Shown piece by piece: positions 7,231-15,670 of a DNA stretch of 28,431 nt; the first letter of the stretch is position 1; each line of letters starts with the position of its first letter. Under the pieces are notes generated by a model, which ran no database searches, had not been told where the DNA came from, and saw nothing but the letters and a program-made list of their open reading frames with translations. The stretch is from Acholeplasmataceae bacterium (lineage in GTDB: Bacteria; Bacillota_I; Bacilli_A; ML615J-28; CAG-698). A program made the position numbers and the translations under genes. The DNA lies in assembly GCA_012839485.1 (NCBI GenBank), contig DUNF01000029.1, forward strand, positions 1 through 28,431, read 5' to 3'.

Positions 7231-7258
7231 TTGCAATAAATGTTTTTTAAATTATAAT
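7231..7258 (+). promoter_or_regulatory. Candidate promoter of the GIY-YIG gene
   Basis: TTGCAA (7231-7236), 16-bp spacer, TATAAT (7253-7258). This would give a leader of about 75 nt before the ATG at 7341, in which I see no obvious structure. Confidence 0.45.
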
Positions 7259-7340
7259 GATATTAGATTTATAGTGTACTTATATTTCTATATTAGTAGA
7301 AATTTTAAAAGGACAGATAGTTATAAAAATAGGAGGTATT

Positions 7341-8164
7341 ATGAAGAAAAACACAACTGGTTATATTTATATTCTAACAAACCCTTCATTTGAAGAGTAT
7401 GTTAAAATAGGATATGCAGATAATGTTGAGGAGAGAGTTAAACAATTAAATACAACGGAGTGTACACCTTTTGCATTTAGAATTTATGCTACATATGAGG
7501 TAAATAATAGACTTCTTGATAAGGAATTACATAGTATTATCGACAACCTTAATCCTAGTCTTCGAAGTGTAGATGAAGTTGATGGTAAAGTAGAAAACGA
7601 GAATTTTATGCTTTAACACCAGAACAAGCATATTCTTTATTAGAAGGAATAGCAAAAATTAATGGATTAACTTCTAATTTAAAGAGATATGATAAAACTG
7701 CAGAAGAAATAGAAGATGAACAAACAGCACAAACAATTTATCGCTTAACAAAAACAATGTCTGAGAATTTATATTTTTGGACTGAATTTAATAAAGTTGT
7801 TTTAGAAAAAGGGAAACCATTTAATATTCGTAAGCCATATACTGATGCTTGGTATGATGTGGCGATTGGTACAAGTGAAGCCCAAATATCAATTAGGCTT
7901 ATTAGTAAAAAACATATTATTGTTGAGCTTTATATTAATAATAGCAAAGAACTTTTTGATAAATTGTTTAGTCAAAAAGATGAAATTGAAAAAGAACTTG
8001 GTTTTAAAATGCAATGGAAAAGGTTAGATGATATGAAAGCATCTAGAATTCAATACTTTATAAAAGGACTAGATTTTGATAATAAAGATAATTATCCTGA
8101 TTTAATGTCTAAAATAATAGAAAAAGTTGTTGTATTAAAAAATGTTTTTCCTAAATATATTTAA
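7341..8164 (+). pseudogene. GIY-YIG nuclease + DUF4268 protein, split by a one-base frameshift
   Basis: The first part (ATG 7341, RBS AGGAGG) encodes a GIY-YIG-type domain of the T5orf172/MUG113 kind: GYIYILTNP, then YVKIGYADNVEERVKQLN, then KELHSIID and LRSVDEVDGK. The frame then runs into ENENFML and a stop at 7614-7616. From 7589 another frame continues without a break to 8164, giving SRKREFYALTPEQAYSLLEG, a charged linker, and a DUF4268-like domain (FWTEFNKVVLEKG, SIRLISKKHIIVELYI, GFKMQWKRLDDMKASRI). Related proteins have both parts in one chain. Adding one A to the AAA at 7587-7589 joins them into about 274 residues with the usual transition (DGK-S-RKREFYAL). It may be a true mutation, a sequencing or assembly error in a short A run, or frameshifting. 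Intact relatives are probably DNA-cleaving or DNA-repair accessory proteins; the role is not established. Confidence 0.8.
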
Positions 8165-8190
8165 ATAAAAGACATAGTAATAATATTTTT

Positions 8191-8216
8191 AAAAGACTAG
8201 AAATCTGGTCTTTTTT
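8191..8216 (+). terminator. Terminator after the GIY-YIG/DUF4268 gene
   Basis: AAAAGACTAG (8191-8200) pairs with CTGGTCTTTT (8205-8214) with one G-U pair, followed by T to 8216. Confidence 0.75.
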
Positions 8217-8260
8217 ATATAAATTAAAATTAGCTAGATTATTAGAATTTCTGTAGAATC

Positions 8261-8289
8261 TTGACAATAACCCCTTAAAATGTTAAAAT
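8261..8289 (+). promoter_or_regulatory. Strong promoter of the eight-gene acyl-activation operon
   Basis: TTGACA (8261-8266), 17-bp spacer, TAAAAT (8284-8289) with an extended TGT. The leader of about 50 nt before ATG 8349 ends in a GAAAGGTG ribosome binding site. No riboswitch or operator-like repeat is clear in it. Confidence 0.75.
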
Positions 8290-8348
8290 ATTTTGTATTT
8301 TAAGATATATTTTAGTTAAATATGCCATAATATGAAAGGTGTATATAG

Positions 8349-10292
8349 ATGAAAGTAAGAGAACTAAAAGCAATAATTAATGAGAGAATTTCATTAATAA
8401 AGCAGTCAAATAGGTCTTTTAAAGATATATTTAACTGTGTTCACTATCAAGAAAACAACACTTTTTCTGAAGAATTAGATGGTTTTAAGATAGTAAAAAC
8501 TACATATAAAGAAGCTAAGATGAGTTCCATTTTAATGGGCCATTATTTTGATACGAACATTAGTTTACCTAAAGGAAGCTATGTTGGGTTAATGATGGAA
8601 AACAAGAAGGAATGGATCTTTTCTTTTTGGGGTTTATTAATGGCAGGTTTTAAGCCTGTTTTATTAAATACTAGATTAGGTCTTACTTTAAATAAAGATG
8701 TAGTTAAGTTACTTGACTTAAAGATGATAGTTTCTGATCAAGAAATTGGGTTAACTAAAGATGAAATTAACATTAATAAAATTAAATTAGAAGAAACTGA
8801 TAGAACAATTGATGATTTTGTTTGGGAAAATGAAATTGCTTTAACAACATCAGCTACAACTCTTAATATTAAAATTTGTGTTTATAAAGGTGAAAATATT
8901 ACAGCACAGATTCTAAATACAGATAGAATTATAAGTGAAAATACTTTAATTATGAAACACTATAATAAAGAGTTAAAACAATTAGCGTTTTTACCTTTTT
9001 ATCATGTGTTTGGATTAATTGCTACTTATTTTTGGTTTGCATTTTTTAGTCGTACTTTTGTTTTCTTAAAAGATTATTCAGTTGATACGATTTTAAATAC
9101 GATCAAAAGACATAAAGTTACTCATGTTTTTGCTGTGCCACTTTTATGGCATGGAATCCATAAAGAGATTATCAAACAAGTTAATCAAAAGGGAAAGAAA
9201 ACTAAGAAAAAGTTTGATCGAGCAATTAAATTTAGTATCTTTATTCAAAGAATCTTTCCTAGATTTGGGTTAAAACTTGCAAGGAAAATGTTTAAAGAAG
9301 TTAATAATAAACTATTTGGTGATAGTGTTTATTTCTCAATTACTGGCGGAAGTTATATTAGTCCTGAAACATTGAGGGTTATTAATGCAATTGGTTATCC
9401 TTTGTTTAATGGTTATGGGATGAGTGAGATTGGTATTGTCTCAGTGGAATTAAGAAAATGTATTAGACATAGACTAAAAGGTTCAATCGGTAAGCCATTT
9501 GAATCAGTTGAATATAAGTTAGATGATGATGTTTTATTTGTAAGAGGTAAATCACTTGCAAGTAAAACTATTACTAATGAAGGTGTAACTATTTTAGAAG
9601 AAGGTAAATGGTTTAATACTAAAGATATTGCTTATAAAGATAAAAAACATTACTACTTAAAGGGTAGAGAAGATGATATTGTTATATCACCTAGTGGCGA
9701 AAAGTATAATCCTGATATGATTGAAAAAGAGATTTATTTTCAAACAATCAATAGGTTTACGATCACTGGTGTTAGTGAAGATGATAATTATTATTTGAGT
9801 TTGATTGTGGAAGTGGAGAAGGATTTACACCAACTTGGTGTCAAGAAAGTAATTGAAGAAATCGAGTCAAACTTAAAGAGTTTACAAAAGAATAAATACA
9901 ATATTGAAAAAGTATTTATTACATACGATCCAATTGCGGCACCAACTGCAATTAAGGTAAGTAGGACTATTCTTCACAAGTTAATTAAAGAAGGCAAAGT
10001 TAATTTAATTCCTTACAATAAACTAAAAATAAATGAAATTAAAGATGTAAGCAAGTTAAATGAAATTGTAATTAATGAAGTAATAAATGTAATAGCCGAA
10101 GTTACAAACAAAGAAAAAGCAGACATTAAGTCTAATTCGCATTTTTTCTTTGATTTAGGAGGATCTAGTTTAGAGTACTTAACTTTACTTGTGAAGTTAA
10201 AAGAGAAAAATCAAATTGAATTTGATTTTTCTCATTATGGTGGTTTAGATACAGCTGAGAGGTTAGCTGACTATATAATAAAACATATTTAA
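8349..10292 (+). CDS. Adenylation (AMP-binding) protein with C-terminal carrier domain and degenerate P-loop
   Basis: This is a 647-residue ANL-superfamily protein fused to a phosphopantetheine-binding domain. Family members activate a carboxylic acid as acyl-AMP and load it on the carrier thiol. Seen: FYHVFG (217-222), GGSYISPETL (333-342), GYGMSEIG (355-362), FNTKDIAY (422-429), GREDDIVISPSGEKYNP (439-455), and a possible A10-type lysine in the PTAIKVSR stretch. The carrier domain ends the protein, with DLGGSSL and the attachment serine at S607. The P-loop position reads LTTSATTLNIKICVYKG (165-181) where TSGTTGKPKG is expected, so its glycines are lost; the TGD motif has become TKD. Catalysis may be weakened or lost, or ATP bound differently. 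It is the first gene of the operon; the next gene follows after 11 nt. The substrate is probably a fatty acid by context, which is inference. Confidence 0.82.
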   Translation: MKVRELKAIINERISLIKQSNRSFKDIFNCVHYQENNTFSEELDGFKIVKTTYKEAKMSSILMGHYFDTNISLPKGSYVGLMMENKKEWIFSFWGLLMAGFKPVLLNTRLGLTLNKDVVKLLDLKMIVSDQEIGLTKDEININKIKLEETDRTIDDFVWENEIALTTSATTLNIKICVYKGENITAQILNTDRIISENTLIMKHYNKELKQLAFLPFYHVFGLIATYFWFAFFSRTFVFLKDYSVDTILNTIKRHKVTHVFAVPLLWHGIHKEIIKQVNQKGKKTKKKFDRAIKFSIFIQRIFPRFGLKLARKMFKEVNNKLFGDSVYFSITGGSYISPETLRVINAIGYPLFNGYGMSEIGIVSVELRKCIRHRLKGSIGKPFESVEYKLDDDVLFVRGKSLASKTITNEGVTILEEGKWFNTKDIAYKDKKHYYLKGREDDIVISPSGEKYNPDMIEKEIYFQTINRFTITGVSEDDNYYLSLIVEVEKDLHQLGVKKVIEEIESNLKSLQKNKYNIEKVFITYDPIAAPTAIKVSRTILHKLIKEGKVNLIPYNKLKINEIKDVSKLNEIVINEVINVIAEVTNKEKADIKSNSHFFFDLGGSSLEYLTLLVKLKEKNQIEFDFSHYGGLDTAERLADYIIKHI

Positions 10293-10303
10293 AGGAGTAA
10301 AAG

Positions 10304-12211
10304 ATGACGACAGAAACAGTGCAAAGTGCGCAAAACAAAAAGAGACTTGTTATTTTAGACAAGCCGTGGAAAGAAATTCTTTATGCAGTATCAGGATTTG
10401 GACCTAACTTACTTATGGTATTATTAGGTGCATACTTTACAGATGCTATTAACCCTGCAGCCTTACCAGAAGGCTCATTACAAGCAATCACGACAGTAAG
10501 TTTAATTTTACCCGCTATATTTCCAATTCTTTGGATGTTAGCTAAGATCTTTGATGGATTAATTGATATCCCTCTAGCAGCTTTAACTGACAGACTAAGA
10601 ACTAAATGGGGAAGAAGAAGAATCCCAATTGCGATTGCTTTTATACCGATGGTTGTATCGTATGCTTTAATGTGGATACCAATTGGGGGAGAGGACCAAT
10701 TAGTAAACACCATTTGGATTACAACAATGGCATTAATCTTTTTTACTACATACACAATGAGCTTAATTGCTTTTTACGGAAGCTTATCAAATATGTGTGC
10801 AAATGAAAACCAAAGAATCAAAGTATCAAGTTATAAAGCTTTTTTTGATACAATTGTTTATGCTTTAGTTTATGCTTTAGTACCTATTACTTTAGAGAAG
10901 TTAGGTGTTCATATTGATAAATTTACATTTATGTTGCTTCCTTTAATGCTAACAATGTTAATTCCGTTATTTATGATTAAAGAAGGCGATAAGTGGGAGA
11001 AGAAGATGATTAATGAGGGTTATGATATAACTCCTTTAAAAGAAGAAGAAAAAGTTGGAGTTTGGGAAAGTATTAAACTTACCTTCACAAACAAAGTATT
11101 TTTAAGATGGCTAATAGTTAATTTATGCTCGTTCTTTGGACTTCAAATGTTTTTAGTTGCGATGAATGCTTTGATTTTAGGAGGAATGGGTTTAACTGGA
11201 GCACAAATGACAATCCTTAATACTTTTGCTTTTGCTCCTGTTCCAATTATGCTTTATTTATTTAAGAAGGTTAGAGATAAAAAAGGCTTAAGATTTGCTT
11301 ATCAGATAAGTTTAGTTAGCTTTTCTGTAGCAATTTTTGCGTTTTTGATTTGTAATAAATTTGTTTTAGGAGAAGGTAATGTTACTTTAAAGATTGTTAT
11401 TGGTACTTTGGGTAGTATTATTGGTTCATGGGCAATCGGCTCATTCTTCATGATGCCATATATGATCCCTGCGCAAATTTCTTCAGTTGAAGAAAAACTA
11501 ACTAAGAGAAATCACTCAGCAATGTACTTTGCAGCTCAAGCTGTAACATCTTCAGTTGTAGGGGCAATTGCTAGTAGTTTAGTATATGAATATATTAAAA
11601 TGTTGTTTGTTTCTAAGGCAGCAAGCGGTATAGTTTATGCTGAGAGCTTAGCTGAAGCAGCTACAAAATTTGGTGTAGCAGAAAATACAGTTTTTAACTT
11701 AGGTGTATTATTAGTACCAGTTATTGTAGCTCTATTCTGTATGATTGCTTTTGGTTTTACATTCTTAATGCCTAAAAACTATAGTCCTAAGATTGTAGCT
11801 AAGAGTTTAGGTTTAGAAAAAGAATATCAAGAAAACAAACATTTGTTTATTGAAGAAAAAGATCAAGTTGTAGAAGAAGAAGTATTAGGTGTAAACATTG
11901 TATTGTTCTTGCTATCAGGATCAATATTTGGAGCAATTTGGAGATATGGAATACTTAAGAACATTAATGCTTTCAAAGAAAAGAAAATAGGTGTAGTACA
12001 CTATATTGTATCTTTATTGTTCCCACCTTATTTTGCTTATGTAGTATATGTAGCTAACAAAGCATTAGTTAAAAAGTGTCATGAAAATGGCTTGAAAGTA
12101 AAAGATTTATCTGTTCTTTATTTAATACTATCTTTAATTGGCTTAAATATCATATCTTACATTATCATGCAAGTACACTTAAATAAACTAGCGAAGAAGT
12201 TAAATGTATAA
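10304..12211 (+). CDS. MFS transporter of GPH-symporter type with extra C-terminal membrane domain
   Basis: The 635-residue membrane protein has about twelve hydrophobic segments in residues 20-500. The loop between the second and third segments carries the glycoside-pentoside-hexuronide:cation symporter signature: D84 and D88 (KIFDGLIDIP), TDR (95-97) and GRRR (103-106). After residue 500 a charged linker rich in Glu (EEKDQVVEEEV) leads to an additional region of about 105 residues with three or four membrane segments (SGSIFGAIWRYGILKNINAF, then a LLFPPYFAYVVYVA segment). That tail resembles DUF4234-type membrane domains and is not part of normal MFS proteins. In this operon it could move the lipid-like product or its precursor; by family it could equally be a sugar or glycoside carrier. 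The gene overlaps the next by 8 nt. Confidence 0.78.
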   Translation: MTTETVQSAQNKKRLVILDKPWKEILYAVSGFGPNLLMVLLGAYFTDAINPAALPEGSLQAITTVSLILPAIFPILWMLAKIFDGLIDIPLAALTDRLRTKWGRRRIPIAIAFIPMVVSYALMWIPIGGEDQLVNTIWITTMALIFFTTYTMSLIAFYGSLSNMCANENQRIKVSSYKAFFDTIVYALVYALVPITLEKLGVHIDKFTFMLLPLMLTMLIPLFMIKEGDKWEKKMINEGYDITPLKEEEKVGVWESIKLTFTNKVFLRWLIVNLCSFFGLQMFLVAMNALILGGMGLTGAQMTILNTFAFAPVPIMLYLFKKVRDKKGLRFAYQISLVSFSVAIFAFLICNKFVLGEGNVTLKIVIGTLGSIIGSWAIGSFFMMPYMIPAQISSVEEKLTKRNHSAMYFAAQAVTSSVVGAIASSLVYEYIKMLFVSKAASGIVYAESLAEAATKFGVAENTVFNLGVLLVPVIVALFCMIAFGFTFLMPKNYSPKIVAKSLGLEKEYQENKHLFIEEKDQVVEEEVLGVNIVLFLLSGSIFGAIWRYGILKNINAFKEKKIGVVHYIVSLLFPPYFAYVVYVANKALVKKCHENGLKVKDLSVLYLILSLIGLNIISYIIMQVHLNKLAKKLNV

Positions 12212-12845
12212 GATAGTTCAATGGTTTATCAAAATCACAGGATATATTCCTAGCCTTTTCTATTTTAAGAAAAAGATTTATTACGAAAATAGAAAAAAAC
12301 AAGGAAGAAGAATTAAAGGTGGAGCAATTGTAATTTCCAATCATACTTCAATTTATGATTTTGCTTTATATATGTTTACTTTCCCTTTAAATAACTTAAG
12401 ACCACTAACAGGAGAAGCTTTATATCAAAAAAATAAAGTTTTTTCTTGGTTTCTAAATGCTTTAGGGGCAATTAAAGTTGAACGTGCTGATTATGATTTT
12501 AGCTTTATGTCTAAAGCTAAAAAGTATATTGAAAAAGGCCAAAAGATTTTGATTTTTCCAGAGGGAAGACTACCTAAAGAAGGAGAAGGTTTTTTAGAGT
12601 TTAAGCCGAGTTTTGTTTATATGGCTTTAGAAACTAAAGTGCCTATTATTCCTGTATATACTAATGGTTCTTATAAGAAAAAAGAAAGAGCTAGAGTTAT
12701 TGTAGGTGAACCTTTATATTTATATGAATTATATGATAATTCAAAAAGTGAGAAAGAAAATATTGACTTACTTTCAAATCATGCAAGGAATTATATTATT
12801 AGACTAGGAATGAAGTTAGATGAAAAAAGAGAAGAAGAAAAATAA
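12204..12845 (+). CDS. PlsC-type 1-acyl-glycerol-3-phosphate acyltransferase, first copy
   Basis: Members of this family transfer an acyl chain from acyl-ACP or acyl-CoA to a glycerolipid or related hydroxyl acceptor at the inner face of the membrane. The 213-residue protein has motif I NHTSIYD (the catalytic H-x4-D), motif III FPEGRLPKEGEG, and a VPIIPVYTNGSY segment in the place of motif IV. The N terminus has a hydrophobic stretch (about 5-22) that should bind the membrane. The start ATG overlaps the end of the transporter gene by 8 nt, and its own end overlaps the next gene by 26 nt, so translation is coupled. Whether it uses the carrier proteins encoded in this operon as acyl donors is inference, though the setting makes it attractive. 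Confidence 0.88.
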   Translation: MYKIVQWFIKITGYIPSLFYFKKKIYYENRKKQGRRIKGGAIVISNHTSIYDFALYMFTFPLNNLRPLTGEALYQKNKVFSWFLNALGAIKVERADYDFSFMSKAKKYIEKGQKILIFPEGRLPKEGEGFLEFKPSFVYMALETKVPIIPVYTNGSYKKKERARVIVGEPLYLYELYDNSKSEKENIDLLSNHARNYIIRLGMKLDEKREEEK

Positions 12846-13494
12846 AAAATTACCATTGTTTTTTAGGATTTTTGATCCCAAAGAGATTTTGTATGATTTT
12901 ATTAAATGGACAGGTGGCTGGCCGTTTCTATTTTTCTATCGTGTAAAAAGGTTATATTACAAGACAGAAAGAAAAGGTTTATTTAAGGGATCTTACATTA
13001 TATCTGCTAACCATATTTCTCTTACAGACATTTTTAGAATCGGAACAATTTTCTGGTTTCGAAGAGTTGGTTATGTAGCGATGGAAGAGTTATTTAACAC
13101 GAAATTACGAAATTGGTTTTTTAGAGCTGGTGGCTGTATTCCGGTAAATAGAGAAAATGTTTCGTTAAAGACATTTAAAGATGTAGAGAAAAGGCTAAAT
13201 AGAGGCCATTTAGTTACTGTTTTTCCTGAAGGTAGAGTTAGTTTAGATGGAGTTGGTAGGGATTATAAAGCAGGAGTAATTATGATGGCTTTGTTTGCAG
13301 ATTGCCCAATTTTACCTGTTTACTACCAAAAATCTAAGAAATGGTATCATAGGCAGAAAGTAGTCATTGGACCTAAGTTTTATGTAAAGGACTATTTAAT
13401 ATCTAAATATCCATCAGTTGAAGAGATTAATCAAGTCGTAGCTAAATTAAAAGCTTTAGAACAAGAATTAGCAGATCATTATGAAAATAATTAG
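12820..13494 (+). CDS. PlsC-type acyltransferase, second copy
   Basis: This 224-residue protein is a paralogue of the preceding one: motif I is NHISLTD (H-x4-D), motif III is FPEGRVSLDGVG, and CPILPVYYQKS corresponds to motif IV. A hydrophobic and aromatic stretch (WTGGWPFLFFYRVKRLYY) precedes motif I and should bind the membrane. The start is the ATG at 12820, which lies inside the end of the upstream gene; the shared 26 nt encode a Lys/Glu-rich tail in one frame and a Lys-rich head in the other. Two neighbouring copies suggest two acylation steps (for example on two hydroxyls) or two different acceptors. The stop is followed by an AGGAGG site for the next gene. Confidence 0.88.
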   Translation: MKKEKKKNKKLPLFFRIFDPKEILYDFIKWTGGWPFLFFYRVKRLYYKTERKGLFKGSYIISANHISLTDIFRIGTIFWFRRVGYVAMEELFNTKLRNWFFRAGGCIPVNRENVSLKTFKDVEKRLNRGHLVTVFPEGRVSLDGVGRDYKAGVIMMALFADCPILPVYYQKSKKWYHRQKVVIGPKFYVKDYLISKYPSVEEINQVVAKLKALEQELADHYENN

Positions 13495-13502
13495 GAGGAT
13501 CT

Positions 13503-15020
13503 ATGCAAGAAAAATATTTTAAACAATTTACAGATGATGTAACTTTTAGTAAATTAGTTCATATTAGAACAACTTATGAGTTTATGGAGCATCTAAAGCA
13601 ATTTAAAGAAAAGATTGCGATTGTAGATGATGAGAAGAAAGTAAACTATAAAAAGCTAGAAGAAGATGCATTAAAAATTGCTTATCTTTTAAAAGAAAAC
13701 AAAGTTAATTTAAGAGAAAACGTTGGTGTTTTTTCATTAAACGATTATGATTTTGTTAGGGCAAGCTTAGGTACTATGGCTTATGGTAGTGTTGCAACAC
13801 TACTTCCTTATCAGCTAGATGCAAGAAGCTTGACTGGTTTAAGTATGAAATACAATTTAAAAGTTGTCTTTTATTCTCAAAAGTTAGAAGAAAAGGTAAA
13901 TGAAGCAAAGAAAAACTTACCTAATGTTGAGTTTATTGAAATTAATGATGAAGTTCAAACTTTAGGTGAATTTGATAAGACAATGAAGAAAGATGATCCA
14001 GCTTGTATTGTCTTAACTAGTGGAACTACTGGTAAAAGTAAAGGTGCTGTTTTATCACACAAAGCTTTATATACTGGAGTTAGAAACGGAACTTTGGGAA
14101 TGAAAAAGCCTTTTGATCAAGTATATGTAGCTGTAATTCCTTTTACTCATGTTTTTGGTTTAATTAGATCATTACTTACTGCTTTATATACGGGAAGTAC
14201 AGTTCATACAACTCCTGACATGAAGAAACTATTTGTAAACTTAAAAGTTGCTCAACCGACCATTTTGATTGTTGTTCCTGCGTTAGCTGAACTTTTCTTA
14301 AAGCTAGCAAAAGATATGGGAGTTGGAGTACTTGGTGGTAAGTTAGAGACTGTAATTGCGGGTGGTGCTCATGTATCTCCTTATATTACTTTAGAGTTTA
14401 ATAAGTTAATTGACTTTTTTGGTGCAGGCTATGGTTTAACTGAATCAGCTAACCTTGTTAGTGGTAATGCCTCAGCTCCTTATAAAGCAGCATCAGTTGG
14501 TCAGTTTTATCCTTATCAAGAATATAAGATTGTAAATGGAGAGCTTTATATTAAAGGTGATAACTTAATGTTAGGTTATTATAATGATCCTGAAGAAAAT
14601 GCTAAGGCTTTTGATCAAGAAGGCTATTTTAAGACTGGAGACTTAGTAAGAGTTGATGAAGAAGGATTCTTATATATCACAGGTAGAACTAAAGAAATTA
14701 TTGTTTTACCTAATGGTGAAAATGTATCACCAGCTTATATTGAAAGCAAAATTAATGAAATTGCTTTAATTCAAGATTCATTAGTATATGAAGATAAAAA
14801 TGAATTTGGAATAGTTATTTTAGTAGCTGAACTTTTACCTAGAGAACAAGTTTTAAGAGAAAAGAAGATTGGAAATTTAGAAGAATATTTAAATAAAAAA
14901 ATAGAAGAAGTAAATCAAAGTTTACTTCCCCATGAGAGAATTGGGAAGGTTATTGTAAGAAAAGAAGATTTTCCAAGAACTCCAAGTATGAAAATTGTTA
15001 GACCAAAGAGAGAAATATAG
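13503..15020 (+). CDS. Stand-alone adenylation enzyme (acyl-AMP synthetase / acyl-ACP ligase-like)
   Basis: This is a 505-residue ANL-superfamily enzyme with all core motifs intact: P-loop LTSGTTGKSKG (171-181), IPFTHVFG (the aromatic gate region), YGLTESANLV, FKTGDLVRVDEEG, GRTKEIIVLPNGENVSP, and the C-terminal catalytic lysine K497 in PRTPSMKIVR. It should form an acyl-adenylate and transfer it to a thiol. Because a free carrier protein gene starts at the base after its stop codon, the likely acceptor is that carrier protein and not coenzyme A; this is inference. ATG 13503 follows TAGGAGG. In contrast with the first adenylation protein of the operon, nothing here looks degenerate. The substrate class (fatty acid, aromatic acid or amino acid) cannot be read safely from the sequence. 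Confidence 0.88.
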   Translation: MQEKYFKQFTDDVTFSKLVHIRTTYEFMEHLKQFKEKIAIVDDEKKVNYKKLEEDALKIAYLLKENKVNLRENVGVFSLNDYDFVRASLGTMAYGSVATLLPYQLDARSLTGLSMKYNLKVVFYSQKLEEKVNEAKKNLPNVEFIEINDEVQTLGEFDKTMKKDDPACIVLTSGTTGKSKGAVLSHKALYTGVRNGTLGMKKPFDQVYVAVIPFTHVFGLIRSLLTALYTGSTVHTTPDMKKLFVNLKVAQPTILIVVPALAELFLKLAKDMGVGVLGGKLETVIAGGAHVSPYITLEFNKLIDFFGAGYGLTESANLVSGNASAPYKAASVGQFYPYQEYKIVNGELYIKGDNLMLGYYNDPEENAKAFDQEGYFKTGDLVRVDEEGFLYITGRTKEIIVLPNGENVSPAYIESKINEIALIQDSLVYEDKNEFGIVILVAELLPREQVLREKKIGNLEEYLNKKIEEVNQSLLPHERIGKVIVRKEDFPRTPSMKIVRPKREI

Positions 15021-15266
15021 ATGGAAAAAGAAAAAGTTTTTAATGAATTAAAGAGAATATTTACATTAGTTATACCTAATGGGATTGATGTTGAAAAAAT
15101 CACGATGAAAAACAATATCACTACTGATTTAGGGATTAATTCAATTGGCGTTATTTATCTAGCAATTGCGATTGAAGAGATGTATGGTATTGATATGAGT
15201 GAAGTAACCTTTACTACATTTAAAACTATTGAAGATGTAATTGATTATATTTTGGAGAAAAAATAG
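15021..15266 (+). CDS. Dedicated acyl carrier protein
   Basis: This 81-residue carrier protein has the phosphopantetheine attachment motif DLGINSIG with the modified serine at S41, placed centrally as in ACPs, followed by the acidic recognition helix (AIAIEEMYGIDM) and a final helix (TIEDVIDYILEKK). It is unlikely to be the housekeeping AcpP, since it sits inside an operon with its own adenylation enzyme and its own phosphopantetheinyl transferase. It would hold the activated acyl group as a thioester for the acyltransferases. The ATG directly follows the stop codon of the adenylation gene, and its TAG overlaps the GTG start of the next gene, which implies tight co-translation. Confidence 0.88.
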   Translation: MEKEKVFNELKRIFTLVIPNGIDVEKITMKNNITTDLGINSIGVIYLAIAIEEMYGIDMSEVTFTTFKTIEDVIDYILEKK

Positions 15267-15670
15267 TGGAAAAGTGGCAACTAATAGATCCTTATCCAGG
15301 AGCTCACATTAGAACTAAAATGGGAGAAATCTATCATCATGGTATTTATATTGGAAATGATGAAGTAGTTCAATTTGGTATGCCTAGTGAGTTTATGCAA
15401 AACCCTAACAATATTAAAGTATTAAGATCTAATATGAAAGACTTTTTAGTTGGTTTTTTAGAGGTAAGAGTTTATACAAAAAAGGAACTAAAAGAAAAAA
15501 GAAGTAATGAAGAGGTTGTAAGAATAGCTTTATCAAGAGTTGGTGAGGGTGGTTACAATTTGTTTAAGAATAATTGTGAGCATTTTGCTTATGAATGTAC
15601 TTTTGGAGTTAAAAGGTCTGATCAATTAGATTCTGCTTTAAAAGATGTTCAAGAGGCTTTATTTAAATGA
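15266..15670 (+). CDS. LRAT/NlpC-P60-like thiol acyltransferase or hydrolase
   Basis: The 134-residue protein has the permuted papain-like LRAT fold signatures: YHHGIYIG (23-30) and NNCEHFAYEC (102-111) with the nucleophile C104. Relatives include lecithin:retinol acyltransferase, the mammalian HRASLS/PLAAT phospholipid acyltransferases and many bacterial proteins. They take an acyl group from a phospholipid or thioester onto their cysteine and give it to an amine, hydroxyl or water. In the aligned position of the second histidine (12 residues after H24) this protein has Q36, so the third catalytic residue is changed; a polar residue there may still work. The start is a GTG overlapping the ACP stop. 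With carrier-bound acyl chains made next door, acyl transfer to an amine or lysolipid is a reasonable inference. Confidence 0.8.
   Translation: MEKWQLIDPYPGAHIRTKMGEIYHHGIYIGNDEVVQFGMPSEFMQNPNNIKVLRSNMKDFLVGFLEVRVYTKKELKEKRSNEEVVRIALSRVGEGGYNLFKNNCEHFAYECTFGVKRSDQLDSALKDVQEALFK

Noticed and set aside
7109..7393. Plus-strand open frame over the ridA/GIY-YIG divergent gap
   Set aside because: Overlaps the start of ridA in antisense and the GIY-YIG start in another frame; composition is that of noncoding AT-rich DNA.
10381..10755. Minus-strand open frame inside the transporter gene
   Set aside because: Antisense shadow of a well-supported membrane protein.
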